From Gaoshiqia sediminis (lineage in GTDB: Bacteria > Bacteroidota > Bacteroidia > Bacteroidales > Prolixibacteraceae), in NCBI RefSeq assembly GCF_025907915.1, contig NZ_JAPAAF010000009.1:1-64000 (forward strand): a stretch of 64,000 nt of DNA. The letters are read 5' to 3'. The first letter of the stretch is position 1; every line of letters begins with the position of its first letter. The position numbers and the translations under genes are program-made. Of the stretch, positions 1 to 9,751 are shown piece after piece. The notes below the pieces were generated by a model that saw nothing but the letters and a program-made list of their open reading frames with translations, was not told the DNA's origin and did no database searches.

Positions 1-59
1 CCTTCAGGTTTCAAAACCAACCCTCCATTTTTTCAGTGAACTCTTGTTTTTTGCGGCTG

Positions 60-91
60 CAAAGTAAAGGACTTTATTTGTAACTTCCAAA
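60..91 (-). promoter_or_regulatory. Candidate Bacteroidetes promoter reading off the left edge
   Basis: On the minus strand TTTG (91-88) is followed after 21 bases by TACTTTG (66-60). This approximates the Bacteroidetes sigma-ABfr consensus TTTG / TAnnTTTG. Transcription would start around 53-56 and run out of the window. Confidence 0.4.
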
Positions 92-193
92 CACTCTTTA
101 AAAGTTTTTTCCATTGCCAAAATCACCCAAAACCCTTACAGAACGCTGCTTCCAGATCTCCCGGCCTAACCCGGGTGGCTCTCAAAGCGGCTG

Positions 194-223
194 CAAATAT
201 AGAGAGCTTTTTTTGTTCTGCAA
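194..223 (-). promoter_or_regulatory. Second candidate leftward promoter
   Basis: On the minus strand an exact TAnnTTTG box (TATATTTG, 201-194) lies 19 bases downstream of TTG (223-221). It sits about 130 bases upstream of the first promoter and shares the downstream bases GCAGCCGC with it, so the two look like tandem promoters of one gene outside the window. Confidence 0.4.
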
Positions 224-331
224 CATATTTTGCAACATTTTTCTAATCTATTTTTGCTACAAAACACATACACACTGACCATCAATACATTAAAGAGAAA
301 ACTTTTCCTATTTAAATTTTACCATTTCCTG

Positions 332-368
332 GAAACAAAAACAGGCCACCTTAAAATCGGGTGGCCTG
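332..368 (-). terminator. Terminator of the acyl-CoA dehydrogenase/etf operon
   Basis: A 9-bp perfect stem (CAGGCCACC, 342-350, with GGTGGCCTG, 360-368) has a 9-base loop. On the minus strand it is followed by TTTTTGTTT. It begins 26 bases past the dehydrogenase stop codon. Confidence 0.8.
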
Positions 369-393
369 CCGTTGTTTTATGTACCGAGGAATG

Positions 394-2106
394 TTATTCC
401 ATTTCGTATTTATAGGTGCCCAAATCGCTCAAATCTGAGGTGCGAATAAATTCAGCGTGAGCTTTTACCTGTGCTTTTGCCATGCGAAGAAAGTTTTTTG
501 CCGACTTCAGGAAGGACGGTTCCCGGTTACTATCCAGCACCAACAGGTAGCTCATAATAATATATCCGGCCATTTCAACCATCCGGCGGGCGTGGAAATC
601 AACGAACTCGTTATCTTCAACTGCCAATACCTTGTTAACGGCATGTTCATAATCATCAGTTAGAATAATCAACGCGCGGCGCAGGTGCTCCAGCTCGGGC
701 GAAACTTTTTCAGCTTCATAAACGCGGATTTGATCCAGGTAAGCACCGGTAGTTACGCCGCGAATGGCTGCAACAACCTGTAATTGGGTGGTTCCTTCGT
801 AAATGGATGTAATACGGGCATCACGATAGATCCGTTCAACCGGATAATCTTTCATAAAACCAGAACCGCCATGAATTTGGACCGCATCGTAAGCCAGCTG
901 GTTGCAGAACTCGGAAGACATTCCTTTGACCAAAGGTGTATAAAAATCGGCCAGCTTTTGGTATTTCTTCATTTCATCGCGTTCGTCTTTCTCCAATTTA
1001 CGCTCCTCGGCAATATGCATGTAGGTTTTATATACATCAACAAAGCGGGCTGTTTCATACAATAAAGTACGCGAGGCATCCAACTTGGCCTTCATCGTGG
1101 CCAGCATTTCGTAAACTGCGGGGAAACGCATAATGGCTTTCCCAAATTGAGTACGTTCTTTGGCATAGGCCAAGGCTTCGCGATAGGCCGCTTCGGCAAC
1201 ACCTACCGATTGAGCTGCAATCCCTAAACGAGCACCATTCATCAGGGCCATCACATATTTTATGAGGCCCATTTTGCGGTCGCCCACCAATTCAGCGGGA
1301 GCATCCTTAAATACCAGTTCGCATGTTGGCGAACCGATGATGCCCATTTTGTGTTCGATGCGCCGTACCGTTACGCCACCATCATTTTTATCATAGATGA
1401 ACATGGACAAGCCGCGACCATCTTTTGTGCCGGGTTCGGAACGTGCCAGCACCAGCGAAATGTGGCCATCACCGTTTGTAATGAACCGTTTTACACCATT
1501 CAACAACCACTTACCTGATTTTTCGTCGAAGGTAGCTTTCAGCTGAACTGCCTGCAGGTCTGAACCGGCATCGGGTTCGGTCAGGTCCATTGCCATGGTA
1601 TCGCCCTGGCAAACGCGGGTGAGGTATTTTTCCTTTTGTTCTTCAGAAGCAAACTCATTGATGGTTTCAGCACAGTCTTGCAAACCCCAGATATTAACAA
1701 ATCCGGCATCGGCCCGCGAAACAATATCAGCCGCCATAATATAAGGGACGATCGGAAAATTCAGGCCGCCGTATTTACGGGGTAATGACATTCCCATCAA
1801 GCCGGCTTTATTCAGCGCTTGAATATTCTCCTCTGTCCCACGGGCATAAATAACATGCCCGTCAACCACACTCGGTCCCTCTGCATCAATAGACTCGGCG
1901 TTGGGACCTACAATTTCCCCACATATTTCGCCAACCACTTCCAGTACCTTGTCGAAGTTGTCCATGGCATCTTCGTGGTCCATTGGTGCAAAATCAAATT
2001 TTCCTTTTTCCGAGAAATTCCTTTCCTTCAAACGGACGATTTTTTCCATCAGAGGATGATCGAGGTGGAATTTCAGATCCTTATTATCGGTATAAAAATT
2101 AGCCAT
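394..2106 (-). CDS. Acyl-CoA dehydrogenase
   Basis: FAD-dependent flavoenzyme that introduces the trans-2,3 double bond into an acyl-CoA and passes electrons to ETF. The 570-residue protein has the usual N-terminal helical, middle beta and C-terminal helical domains. The substrate-loop motif DLTEPDAGSD lies in the middle domain, and the catalytic-base motif IYEGTTQ places the base at Glu437. It is longer than the roughly 380-residue short-chain enzymes, with extra sequence at the N-terminus and after the catalytic Glu; this long form is common in Bacteroidota. It is the last gene of an operon with etfB and etfA (23-base gap), its direct electron acceptors. Substrate chain length cannot be read from the sequence; a butyryl-CoA or branched-chain role is possible. 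Confidence 0.93.
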   Translation of the reverse strand: MANFYTDNKDLKFHLDHPLMEKIVRLKERNFSEKGKFDFAPMDHEDAMDNFDKVLEVVGEICGEIVGPNAESIDAEGPSVVDGHVIYARGTEENIQALNKAGLMGMSLPRKYGGLNFPIVPYIMAADIVSRADAGFVNIWGLQDCAETINEFASEEQKEKYLTRVCQGDTMAMDLTEPDAGSDLQAVQLKATFDEKSGKWLLNGVKRFITNGDGHISLVLARSEPGTKDGRGLSMFIYDKNDGGVTVRRIEHKMGIIGSPTCELVFKDAPAELVGDRKMGLIKYVMALMNGARLGIAAQSVGVAEAAYREALAYAKERTQFGKAIMRFPAVYEMLATMKAKLDASRTLLYETARFVDVYKTYMHIAEERKLEKDERDEMKKYQKLADFYTPLVKGMSSEFCNQLAYDAVQIHGGSGFMKDYPVERIYRDARITSIYEGTTQLQVVAAIRGVTTGAYLDQIRVYEAEKVSPELEHLRRALIILTDDYEHAVNKVLAVEDNEFVDFHARRMVEMAGYIIMSYLLVLDSNREPSFLKSAKNFLRMAKAQVKAHAEFIRTSDLSDLGTYKYEME

Positions 2107-2129
2107 TTCTAAAAAGTTTTAAAAGATAA

Positions 2130-3149
2130 TTACTTGGTATTCCTTTTATAATACTTGATCATTTTCGGAATTATGTCCGCCACATCACCGGTGATGACAT
2201 AGTCGGCAATGGCATTGATCGGAGCTTCCGGATCAGTATTAATGGCAATGATCTGAGCAGATTCTTCCATACCGGCACGGTGCTGGATCTGCCCTGAAAT
2301 TCCACAGGCAATATATAACTTTGGACGAACGGTTACCCCGGTTTGACCGATCTGACGTTCGTGAGCGGCATAGCCGGCATCAACAGCTGCCCGCGAAGCC
2401 CCAACTTCACCGCCAAGCACATCGGCCAAATCGTAAAGCAACTGAAAGTTTTCCTTGGAACCCATTCCGTAACCACCAGCCACCACAATCGGCGCTGCTT
2501 TCATGTTCACTTTGCTTTTTTCCATATGCCGTTCGATGATTTCCACGGCGAAATCGGCATCAGTTACGTATTTAGAAACATCGAGCTTAACCACTTTCCC
2601 TTTATATTTTGGGTCGAGAATTTCTTTTTTCATCACCCCTTCACGAACAGTTGCCATCTGGGGACGGCAATCGGGGTTGATAATGGTGGCAATGATGTTA
2701 CCGCCAAAAGCCGGACGGATTTGGTAAAGCAGATTCTCGTAAACCTTCCCCTGCTTCTTATCTTCGTGATCACCAATTACCAGGCTGGTGCAATCAGCAG
2801 TCAACCCGCTGTGCAGAGCCGACGAAACCCGGGGACCAAGGTCACGACCAATGGAAGATGCACCCATCAAAGCCACCTGCGGCTTTTGTTCTTCAAATAA
2901 TTTTACAATAATGGATGTGTGCGGAAGCGTTGTGAACGGATACAACCGCTTATCATCGGCTACATATAATACATCAACCCCGTAAGGGAAGATATGACTT
3001 TCAATTCCATCGAGGTTGTGGCCAATAGCAACCGCCTCTAATTTACAGCCCAACTCGTTGGCCAGACCACGTCCTTTGGTCATCAGCTCCTGACTAACTT
3101 CGGCTACCTGACCTTCTTCAATTTCGCAATATACAAAAACACTGTTCAT
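2130..3149 (-). CDS. etfA: Electron transfer flavoprotein subunit alpha
   Basis: Alpha subunit of the EtfAB heterodimer, which carries electrons from the acyl-CoA dehydrogenase encoded just downstream. The first 200 or so residues form the ETF alpha/beta domain. The last 130 residues hold the FAD-binding domain, with GASRAAVDAGY, RQIGQTGVTVRPKLYIACGISG and the INTDPEAPI segment. Length (339 residues) is normal for the family. It follows etfB after 20 bases and precedes the dehydrogenase by 23, so the three are probably one transcript. No extra ferredoxin domain is fused, so bifurcating ETF behaviour is neither shown nor excluded. Confidence 0.95.
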   Translation of the reverse strand: MNSVFVYCEIEEGQVAEVSQELMTKGRGLANELGCKLEAVAIGHNLDGIESHIFPYGVDVLYVADDKRLYPFTTLPHTSIIVKLFEEQKPQVALMGASSIGRDLGPRVSSALHSGLTADCTSLVIGDHEDKKQGKVYENLLYQIRPAFGGNIIATIINPDCRPQMATVREGVMKKEILDPKYKGKVVKLDVSKYVTDADFAVEIIERHMEKSKVNMKAAPIVVAGGYGMGSKENFQLLYDLADVLGGEVGASRAAVDAGYAAHERQIGQTGVTVRPKLYIACGISGQIQHRAGMEESAQIIAINTDPEAPINAIADYVITGDVADIIPKMIKYYKRNTK

Positions 3150-3169
3150 AATCAGATTTAATTAGAGGG

Positions 3170-4045
3170 TTAACCAATGGTATGGCTTTCAATCAGTTCG
3201 CGCATCAACTCGTCAATTTCGCTGTCAGCCGAAGTAATCACTTTTGCTTCTTTAGCCTGGAGGACTACGTTCTCGACAGTTTTTACTTTGGTCGGCGAAC
3301 CGCTCAATCCCAGCTCTGCCAGGTTCACCTCAATGTCGTTTACCGACCACTCCGGAATGTTCAGGTATGGACGATCGTTGTACAGGTGCAGGTAATCTTC
3401 GTTGGAGCTCTGAAGTTCGGAAACCGTTTTAGCATGTTTGTATTTCATCAACAGTTTGGCGTTACGGGCGCGGCAGTCGGGTGCCGATCCGTTTACAGTC
3501 ATCACCATTGGCAGTGGGCAACTCACTACTTCCACACCCCGTTCAAGGCGGCGTTTCAGAAAAATCTTTCCACCTTCAATTTTTTGTACTTCTTCCACAT
3601 AAGTTACTTGCGGGAGACCCAATTTTTCGGCCACCTGGGGACCAACTTGCGCCGTATCGCCATCAATAGCCTGACGGCCCGCAATGATAATATCAACGTC
3701 ATTCACCTTTTTTAGCGCCTGTGAAATGGCATAAGAAGTAGCCAGGGTGTCGGATCCGGCAAATGCACGATCGGACAGCAAAATGCCATCATCGGCACCG
3801 CGGAACATTGCTTCGCGAATGATTTCGGCGGCACGGCCTGGTCCCATGGTGAGAATGGTTACTGTTGTTCCGGGAAAATTTTCCTTGATTCGCAGTGCCT
3901 GCTCCAGCGCATTTAAATCCTCGGGATTAAAGATAGCCGGCAAAGCGGCACGGTTAATCGTACCATCGGCTTTCATCGCGTCCTTGCCAACGTTCCGGGT
4001 ATCGGGAACCTGTTTGGCCAGTACGATAATTTTGTAAGCTTTCAT
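3170..4045 (-). CDS. etfB: Electron transfer flavoprotein subunit beta
   Basis: Beta subunit of the ETF heterodimer and first gene of the etfB-etfA-dehydrogenase operon. The 291-residue protein has the N-terminal IIVLAKQVPDT start and the ETF-beta signature around residues 165-185 (RRLERGVEVV followed by LPMVMTV). The DGDTAQVGPQVAE segment matches the nucleotide-binding loop that holds AMP in ordinary ETFs or the second FAD in bifurcating ones. It is somewhat longer than the 250-residue minimum, with a C-terminal extension. An ATG at 4045 is the clear start. A leader of about 195 bases separates it from the best candidate promoter. Confidence 0.95.
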   Translation of the reverse strand: MKAYKIIVLAKQVPDTRNVGKDAMKADGTINRAALPAIFNPEDLNALEQALRIKENFPGTTVTILTMGPGRAAEIIREAMFRGADDGILLSDRAFAGSDTLATSYAISQALKKVNDVDIIIAGRQAIDGDTAQVGPQVAEKLGLPQVTYVEEVQKIEGGKIFLKRRLERGVEVVSCPLPMVMTVNGSAPDCRARNAKLLMKYKHAKTVSELQSSNEDYLHLYNDRPYLNIPEWSVNDIEVNLAELGLSGSPTKVKTVENVVLQAKEAKVITSADSEIDELMRELIESHTIG

Positions 4046-4099
4046 CGTATTTAAATTTATCAGTTCTATTGATTGGTTTGGCCAATCATCCCTGGTTAA

Positions 4100-4128
4100 T
4101 CTTTACTACCGCACGATCTTACTACCGG
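4100..4128. promoter_or_regulatory. Short direct repeat in the etfB leader
   Basis: TCTTTACTACCG (4100-4111) and TCTTACTACCGG (4117-4128) repeat with a 17-base period, about 55-80 bases upstream of the etfB start. This could be a protein-binding site for a fatty-acid or acyl-CoA responsive regulator. That is inference from position only. Confidence 0.25.
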
Positions 4129-4247
4129 TAAACAACGCCCAAACAGGACGGTATTTTTCCGGATGATCACACAATAAGCATGTAAGAACTAGGGCTGATT
4201 GGTCTTGCAAAGGCTTTCGAAACACGGCAGCAGCTTTGCAAGGCAGG

Positions 4248-4275
4248 CAAATATAGCCAAACAGGAAAAAGAAAT
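4248..4275 (-). promoter_or_regulatory. Candidate promoter of the etf operon
   Basis: An exact TAnnTTTG box (TATATTTG on the minus strand, 4255-4248) has a weak TTG-like element about 19 bases upstream. It implies a leader of nearly 200 bases before etfB. Confidence 0.35.
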
Positions 4276-4598
4276 CAAGATTTTGGACTGGGGTAGAAAA
4301 ACAGACAGATCGTTCAAAACCTGAGAATAGAAGCACAAAATGAAATTTCACTCATACCGGATTTGCTAAAAATCTTTGCCAACGCGGATTTAGAACAATC
4401 ATCCCTATTTTTCAAAAAATCCTATTCCTGAAATATTCGCTTTTATTTATAATCATTTTAATCTGGAAGTCCGTTTTATTTAAACAAACATGGATACTTT
4501 AAAAAAAGAGAGATAACTCCAATTGTCTTCCATCGAGAACAACCAAATAATAATACTTTTACCGTGCAAGACTGCACACTATCCATTAAAAAGAAAAA

Positions 4599-6110
4599 AT
4601 GAATATTGTTATGAGAGTGAGATTATTCTTGTTGATGATTACGGCATTGGGCCTTTTTTCTTGTTCGAAAAATAATGTAGAAGATAATCCGGTAATGCCC
4701 CCTACCGAAGAAGTAACTCCGGACAACAATGCAGATACGACTCCATTTGCTGCATTTCCAGGTGCCGAAGGATACGGGAAATTTACAACCGGAGGCCGGG
4801 GTGGCCATGTATATTATGTAACGACACTTCAGGATGATAATTCGGCCGGTTCACTTCGTTATGCCATCAACCAAAGCGGGGCCCGTACCATTGTATTTGC
4901 AGTTTCGGGCGAAATAAAACTAAAATCGAACCTGACAATTTCGAACGGCGACCTCACGATTGCCGGGCAAAGCGCCCCGGGTGAAGGTATTTGCATCCGC
5001 GACCATTCGGTCGTAGTGAATGCCAGTAATGTAATTATTCGTTTTTTGCGCTTCCGGCTAGGCGACGAAACAAAAACCGAAAACGACGCCTTTTGGGGCC
5101 GAAATCAGTCCAACATCATTATCGACCACTGCAGCATGAGCTGGAGCACCGACGAGTGCAGTTCTTTTTACGACAATGCAAACTTTACCATGCAATGGTG
5201 CATTCTTTCGGAAAGCTTGCGAAATTCGGTGCATGACAAAGGGACACACGGCTACGGTGGTATTTGGGGCGGTAAAAAAGCATCATTCCACCACAACTTG
5301 CTAGCCCATCACGATAGTCGCAACCCGCGTTTCTGCGGTAGTCGCTACTCGAACAAACCAGATGAAGAAATGGTGGACTTCCGCAATAATGTTTTTTTCA
5401 ATTGGGGAGGTAACACGGCATACGCGGCAGAAGGTGGTTCGTACAACCTCATCAATAACTACTACAAAGCCGGGCCGGCAAGTTCCAACAAAGGCCGAAT
5501 CGTTCAACCGTATGCCGATGGCGGAAGCAATGCTCAACCTGCCGGAATCTATGGTAAATTTTATGTGAGCGGAAATGTATTGACCGCCAGCAGCGCCAAC
5601 ACTACCGACAATTGGCTGGGCGTTAACATGCATAATTCTTCCTTTTCTTCTTATGCTCCGGGAGTAACCCTCAATGACTTAAAGTTGACTGCCCCAGTGA
5701 ACGAACCCGAAATTACCACACATACTGCAACGAATGCCTTCGCTCAAGTGTTGGCTTATGCCGGCGCCGGTTTGACGCGTGACGCCGTGGACAGCCGAAT
5801 TGTTTCTGAAACTGAATCAGGAATACCAACCTACATGGAGGGTGGAAACGGAAGCACCAACGGATTGATTGATACCCAATCGGCGGTGGGCGGATGGCCG
5901 GCACTGGCTACCGGCGACATCCCGACAGATACTGACCTCGACGGCATGCCCGACACTTGGGAAACTGCCAAAAACCTAAACCCTGCGGATACTTCGGATG
6001 GCAATCAAAAAAAGCTGGATGGCAAATACACCAACCTCGAAGTGTATCTGAACAGTCTGGTGAAAGTTGTTACCGAGAAGCAAACGGAAGGAGGAACTCC
6101 AAATTATTAG
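4599..6110 (+). CDS. Pectate lyase, polysaccharide lyase family 1, lipoprotein
   Basis: Cleaves alpha-1,4-polygalacturonate by beta-elimination. The 503-residue protein starts with a lipoprotein signal (lipobox LFSC, Cys22), so it is predicted to be membrane-anchored, perhaps surface-exposed. The region from FPGAEGYG (about 54) is the right-handed beta-helix. IIIDHCSMSW (173-182) matches the conserved vWiDH strand of PL1, and RNPRFCGSR (241-249) supplies the basic residues expected in catalysis. Near the C-terminus DTDLDGMPD is a calcium-binding-type loop seen in many Bacteroidota PL1 enzymes. A second ATG at 4611 also gives a working signal peptide. It is followed by a strong terminator and then by an arabinofuranosidase, which fits pectin and arabinan breakdown. 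Confidence 0.9.
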   Translation: MNIVMRVRLFLLMITALGLFSCSKNNVEDNPVMPPTEEVTPDNNADTTPFAAFPGAEGYGKFTTGGRGGHVYYVTTLQDDNSAGSLRYAINQSGARTIVFAVSGEIKLKSNLTISNGDLTIAGQSAPGEGICIRDHSVVVNASNVIIRFLRFRLGDETKTENDAFWGRNQSNIIIDHCSMSWSTDECSSFYDNANFTMQWCILSESLRNSVHDKGTHGYGGIWGGKKASFHHNLLAHHDSRNPRFCGSRYSNKPDEEMVDFRNNVFFNWGGNTAYAAEGGSYNLINNYYKAGPASSNKGRIVQPYADGGSNAQPAGIYGKFYVSGNVLTASSANTTDNWLGVNMHNSSFSSYAPGVTLNDLKLTAPVNEPEITTHTATNAFAQVLAYAGAGLTRDAVDSRIVSETESGIPTYMEGGNGSTNGLIDTQSAVGGWPALATGDIPTDTDLDGMPDTWETAKNLNPADTSDGNQKKLDGKYTNLEVYLNSLVKVVTEKQTEGGTPNY

Positions 6111-6491
6111 CCCCTGTAAGGAGATTTATTAGGATATAAACTATATGAGGCTGTTTTCAAGATTGAAAACAGCCTCGTTTTATTGGGCATAACATGCAGC
6201 CAAATAGTCAATAATAGAATGATAAATGATCACAGCCACTGAATCAGACCTGCTTCCTGACAGTCAAACTATGTTTTATCGATATGTCCTCACAAGATAC
6301 CTGTTTGTCCTCATTGATGACAAGTAATAGAATTATCTTGGTATCCCTGATAAATGAGCCTTGTAAAATGTACACCGACTGAACCAAGCCGAGACGACTC
6401 AGGGGCCAATAGTAAAAAGATGTTATAAAACTCATTCCATAAGAGTACGATATACTTTTATTATTTTTGGACATCATCAAATTTCTAAATC
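6111..6491. other. Spacer between pectate lyase and GH51
   Basis: The 381 bases hold the lyase terminator (6147-6182) and, near the end, a TAnnTTTG-type box (TATTTTTG, 6462-6469) 22 bases before the arabinofuranosidase start, with no clear -33 element. A 78-codon minus-strand frame (6244-6480) shows nothing protein-like and is not called. Confidence 0.5.
6147..6182 (+). terminator. Terminator after pectate lyase
   Basis: GAGGCTGTTTTCAA (6147-6160) pairs perfectly with TTGAAAACAGCCTC (6163-6176). This 14-bp inverted repeat is followed by GTTTTATT. Confidence 0.85.
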
Positions 6492-8024
6492 ATGAAGAAG
6501 AATACCATCTACTCAATCATTCTCTTATCTCTGATCAGCCTAAGCACACTGGCTCAAAGCAGCTTAACCCTGCATACTGATCAAGCAGAAACAAAAATCA
6601 ACCGTGAAATCTACGGTCATTTTGCAGAACACCTGGGGCATTGTATTTACGGTGGAATTTATGTAGGCGAAGATTCTGACATTCCCAACATCCGGGGATT
6701 TCGGCTAGACGTAATCGGTGCGTTGAAAGACATGAATATTCCACTGCTCCGCTGGCCGGGCGGCTGTTTTGCCGACACCTACAATTGGAAAGACGGCATT
6801 GGCCCAAAACACAAACGCCCTTCAATGGTGAATGTACACTGGGGCGGAGTTACCGAAGACAACAGCTTTGGTACACACGAATTTCTGGACTTTTGCGAAC
6901 TGATCAACGCCGAGCCTTACATCAACCTGAATGTTGGCTCGGGAACCGTACGCGAAGCTGCCGAGTGGGTCGAGTATGTTACCTCTGCCAACATCAGTCC
7001 GATGACCGACCTGCGCAAACAAAACGGACGTGAAGAACCCTGGAACGTGAAGTACTGGGGCATTGGCAATGAGAACTGGGGTTGCGGCGGCAATATGACT
7101 CCCGAATATTACGCCGACCTTTATAACCGGTTTGCCGGCTATTGCCGTGGTGATTTGTACCGCATTGCCGGAGGCCCGAATGTGGATGATTACAACTGGA
7201 TGGAAGTACTGATGCAGAAAACTACCCGCCACCGTCAACTGGTACAGGGAGTTTCGTTGCACAATTATACCTTCACCACCAGCTGGAACGACAAAGGTTC
7301 CGCCACTGATTTCGACGAAAAAGGATGGATTTCGGTATTGGACAATACCCTGAGAATGGAAACGCTGATTGAACGGCATTCCACCATTATGGATAAATAC
7401 GATCCCGAGAAACGTATTGGCCTGATCGTTGACGAATGGGGTAACTGGTTCAATGTAGAGCCCGGAACAAATCCCGGCTTCCTTTATCAGCAAAATACCC
7501 TGCGCGATGCGTTGGTGGCCGGTATCAACCTGAACCTGTTCAACAACCACGCAGACCGTGTAAAAATGGCCAACATCGCACAAACCGTAAACGTGCTGCA
7601 ATCTGTCATCCTGACAAAAGAGGAACAAATGGTACTCACCCCTACCTATTATGTGTTCAAAATGTACAGCGTACACCAGGATGCCAACCTTATTCCTGCT
7701 AACCTGAAAACCGGGAAATACGAATTGGATGGTAAATCAGTTCCTGCCGTTCATGCTTCGGCTTCAACCAAAGACGGCCAGGTTTCCATCACATTGTGCA
7801 ACCTCAACCCGAATAAAGCCGAAAGCATTGACATCACCCTTACCGGCCAGGAAGTATCTTCGGCCAGCGGACAAATTGTGACAGCCAAAAACATGAATGA
7901 TTACAACGACTTTGGTCAGGAAGAAAAAGTCACCTTAAAGTCATTCGACGTTAAAAAACCGAAAGATGGCAAACTGACTGTTGAAATTCCAGCAAAATCA
8001 GTTGTGCTGGTCCAGCTTAAATAA
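6492..8024 (+). CDS. Alpha-L-arabinofuranosidase, GH51
   Basis: Releases terminal arabinofuranosyl residues from arabinan or arabinoxylan. Residues 1-21 form a Sec signal peptide ending LAQ, so the enzyme is exported to the periplasm or beyond. The TIM barrel begins near residue 35 ([14 protein letters not shown]) with [13 protein letters not shown] at 87-99. The acid/base is Glu194 in GIGNENWG and the nucleophile is Glu315 in VDEWGNW. The last 130 residues are the beta-sandwich typical of GH51. The length of 510 is normal. It follows the PL1 lyase in the same direction but behind a terminator, so it is probably transcribed separately. No SusC/SusD pair is adjacent, so this is not a classical PUL. 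Confidence 0.95.
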   Translation: MKKNTIYSIILLSLISLSTLAQSSLTLHTDQAETKINREIYGHFAEHLGHCIYGGIYVGEDSDIPNIRGFRLDVIGALKDMNIPLLRWPGGCFADTYNWKDGIGPKHKRPSMVNVHWGGVTEDNSFGTHEFLDFCELINAEPYINLNVGSGTVREAAEWVEYVTSANISPMTDLRKQNGREEPWNVKYWGIGNENWGCGGNMTPEYYADLYNRFAGYCRGDLYRIAGGPNVDDYNWMEVLMQKTTRHRQLVQGVSLHNYTFTTSWNDKGSATDFDEKGWISVLDNTLRMETLIERHSTIMDKYDPEKRIGLIVDEWGNWFNVEPGTNPGFLYQQNTLRDALVAGINLNLFNNHADRVKMANIAQTVNVLQSVILTKEEQMVLTPTYYVFKMYSVHQDANLIPANLKTGKYELDGKSVPAVHASASTKDGQVSITLCNLNPNKAESIDITLTGQEVSSASGQIVTAKNMNDYNDFGQEEKVTLKSFDVKKPKDGKLTVEIPAKSVVLVQLK

Positions 8025-8046
8025 GATCAGAATTTTCATGAAACAG

Positions 8047-8076
8047 AAAAGGGTGCCCCGTCGGACACCCTTTTTT
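8047..8076. terminator. Bidirectional terminator between GH51 and acyl-CoA synthetase
   Basis: AAAGGGTG pairs with CACCCTTT around a short loop, with A-rich and T6 flanks. It serves the two convergent genes. Confidence 0.85.
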
Positions 8077-8089
8077 CGTAGGATAAAAA

Positions 8090-9742
8090 TTATTGCTTTT
8101 CCCGGATTTCAACACGCCTTATTTTCCCGGAAATTGTTTTGGGTAACTCCGTCACAAACTCCACAATACGCGGGTATTTATACGGAGCAGTAATGCGCTT
8201 GACATGATCCTGAATTTCCTTTACCAAATGATCAGAACCGGGACGGTATTCCTGAGATAAAATAATGCTGGCTTTTACAACCTGTCCACGGATTTCATCC
8301 GGGACAGCGGTTACGGCACACTCCACCACTGCCGGATGCTCCATCAAAGCGCTTTCCACTTCGAAAGGGCCAATGCGATAACCCGAACTCTTAATGACAT
8401 CATCAACCCGACCAACAAACCAGAAATAGCCATCTTCATCTCGCCAGGCCAGGTCACCGGTATGGTAATAACCATCATACCAAACGGCTGCAGTTTGAGC
8501 CGGATCCCGGTAATATTCTGCAAACAGTCCAACCGGTAATTCTGCGCCGGTGTAAACCACAATCTCCCCGATCTCTCCATCTTCGCAAAGGCGGTCTTCG
8601 GGGTGGAGCAACTGCACATCATAGGCGGGATTCGGAACTCCCATGGAGCCCGGCTTTGTTTCCATCCAGGGGAACGTAGCGATGGAGACAACCGTTTCCG
8701 TCTGGCCAAAGCCTTCTTTCAGGCAAATGCCGGTCAATTTCAGAAAACGGTTGTAAACCTCTGCATTTAGCGGTTCGCCAGCCACGGTGCAATATTTCAG
8801 CGATGACAAATCGTATCTTGAGAAATCTTCGCGAATCATAAACCGGTAAACGGTTGGCGGAGCACAAAAAGAAGTCACCCTGTACTTGCTGATGACTTCA
8901 AGCATATCAGCCGGAGTGAATTTGTCGTGGTCATAAACAAACACGGCGCAACCAGCCAACCACTGGCCATATAATTTACCCCAAACAGCTTTCCCCCACC
9001 CCGTATCGGCAACCGTGAGGTGCAATCCATTTTCTTTCACATTTTGCCAATACGATGCCGTGATAATATGCCCAATCGGATAAGTAAAATCGTGAGCTAC
9101 CATTTTAGGATTCCCTGTAGTCCCGGAAGTAAAATACAACAGGGAAATATCTCTGTTATCAGAAGCGTTCGCAGGTTTCACAAAAGCTGGGGCCGAAGAA
9201 ATCCCCGCAGAAAAATCACTCCATCCGTCTGGAATCTGCGGACCGACAGAGATTTTCTGCTCCACGGTGGGCGACTCCACCATCGCCTGATCAATCTGAT
9301 GCAATACATTTTCATCGCCCACCGACACAATAGCTTTTATTCCGGCGGCATTGTTCCGAAAAACGATATCCTTTTTCATCAGCAAGTGAGTGGCCGGAAT
9401 GCATACAGCCCCGATTTTATGCAAGGCGATGATCGAAAACCAAAACTCAAAACGACGCTTTAAGATCAACATCACCTTGTCGCCCCGGCCAACTCCGAGC
9501 GACTGAAAATAAGAAGCGGTCTGGTCGCTGTATGTTTTCAAATCAGCAAAGGTAAAATCCCGGTGTTCACCTTGGTCGTTTGTCCAAACCAGCGCTAATT
9601 TATTCGGTTCCATGCGAGCGTATTCATCCACCACATCATAACCGAAGTTAAAATTGTCCGGAACCACAAACTCCAGGTTTTCCTTAAAATCAGACAGGCT
9701 CTCAAACCTGCTTTTTTTCAAATATTTTTCACTAAAAACCAT
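8090..9742 (-). CDS. AMP-forming acyl-CoA synthetase (acetyl/medium-chain type)
   Basis: Activates a carboxylic acid to its CoA thioester through an acyl-adenylate. The 550-residue ANL-superfamily protein shows the P-loop motif [12 protein letters not shown] (about 203-214), the A5-like GFGQTET, the A8 hinge [23 protein letters not shown], and the A10 lysine motif [10 protein letters not shown] near the C-terminus. It has the layout of acetyl-CoA and medium-chain acyl-CoA synthetases, without an N-terminal extension. The substrate cannot be told from the sequence; acetate, propionate, butyrate or an aromatic acid are all possible. The XRE-cupin regulator gene lies 9 bases upstream in the same direction, a pairing often seen for this enzyme group. 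Confidence 0.9.
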   Translation of the reverse strand: MVFSEKYLKKSRFESLSDFKENLEFVVPDNFNFGYDVVDEYARMEPNKLALVWTNDQGEHRDFTFADLKTYSDQTASYFQSLGVGRGDKVMLILKRRFEFWFSIIALHKIGAVCIPATHLLMKKDIVFRNNAAGIKAIVSVGDENVLHQIDQAMVESPTVEQKISVGPQIPDGWSDFSAGISSAPAFVKPANASDNRDISLLYFTSGTTGNPKMVAHDFTYPIGHIITASYWQNVKENGLHLTVADTGWGKAVWGKLYGQWLAGCAVFVYDHDKFTPADMLEVISKYRVTSFCAPPTVYRFMIREDFSRYDLSSLKYCTVAGEPLNAEVYNRFLKLTGICLKEGFGQTETVVSIATFPWMETKPGSMGVPNPAYDVQLLHPEDRLCEDGEIGEIVVYTGAELPVGLFAEYYRDPAQTAAVWYDGYYHTGDLAWRDEDGYFWFVGRVDDVIKSSGYRIGPFEVESALMEHPAVVECAVTAVPDEIRGQVVKASIILSQEYRPGSDHLVKEIQDHVKRITAPYKYPRIVEFVTELPKTISGKIRRVEIREKQ

Positions 9743-9751
9743 ATCAACAAA

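Larger units (their letters stand above)
1..393. other. Intergenic region at left edge
   Basis: No credible gene is visible here. The stretch holds two candidate promoters that read leftward out of the window (near 60-91 and 194-223) and the terminator of the acyl-CoA dehydrogenase operon (332-368). A 61-codon open frame on the plus strand (230-415) overlaps that terminator and has no recognisable composition, so it is not called. Confidence 0.6.
4046..4598. other. Divergent intergenic region etfB / pectate lyase
   Basis: This 553-base spacer separates the leftward etf operon from the rightward pectate lyase gene. It contains a candidate etfB promoter (4248-4275) and a short direct repeat (4100-4128). 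The 81-codon minus-strand frame at 4106-4351 looks like chance. The half nearest the lyase is AT-rich and shows no clear consensus promoter. Confidence 0.5.

Noticed and set aside
4046-4250. Riboswitch in the etfB leader
   Set aside because: No conserved riboswitch core could be recognised; only a short direct repeat is seen.
4106-4351. 81-codon minus-strand frame upstream of etfB
   Set aside because: It overlaps the candidate etf promoter, has no domain character and no clear ribosome-binding site.
6822-7676. Long minus-strand frame (284 codons) in the GH51 gene
   Set aside because: It is an antisense shadow; the plus strand carries a complete GH51 enzyme with both catalytic residues.
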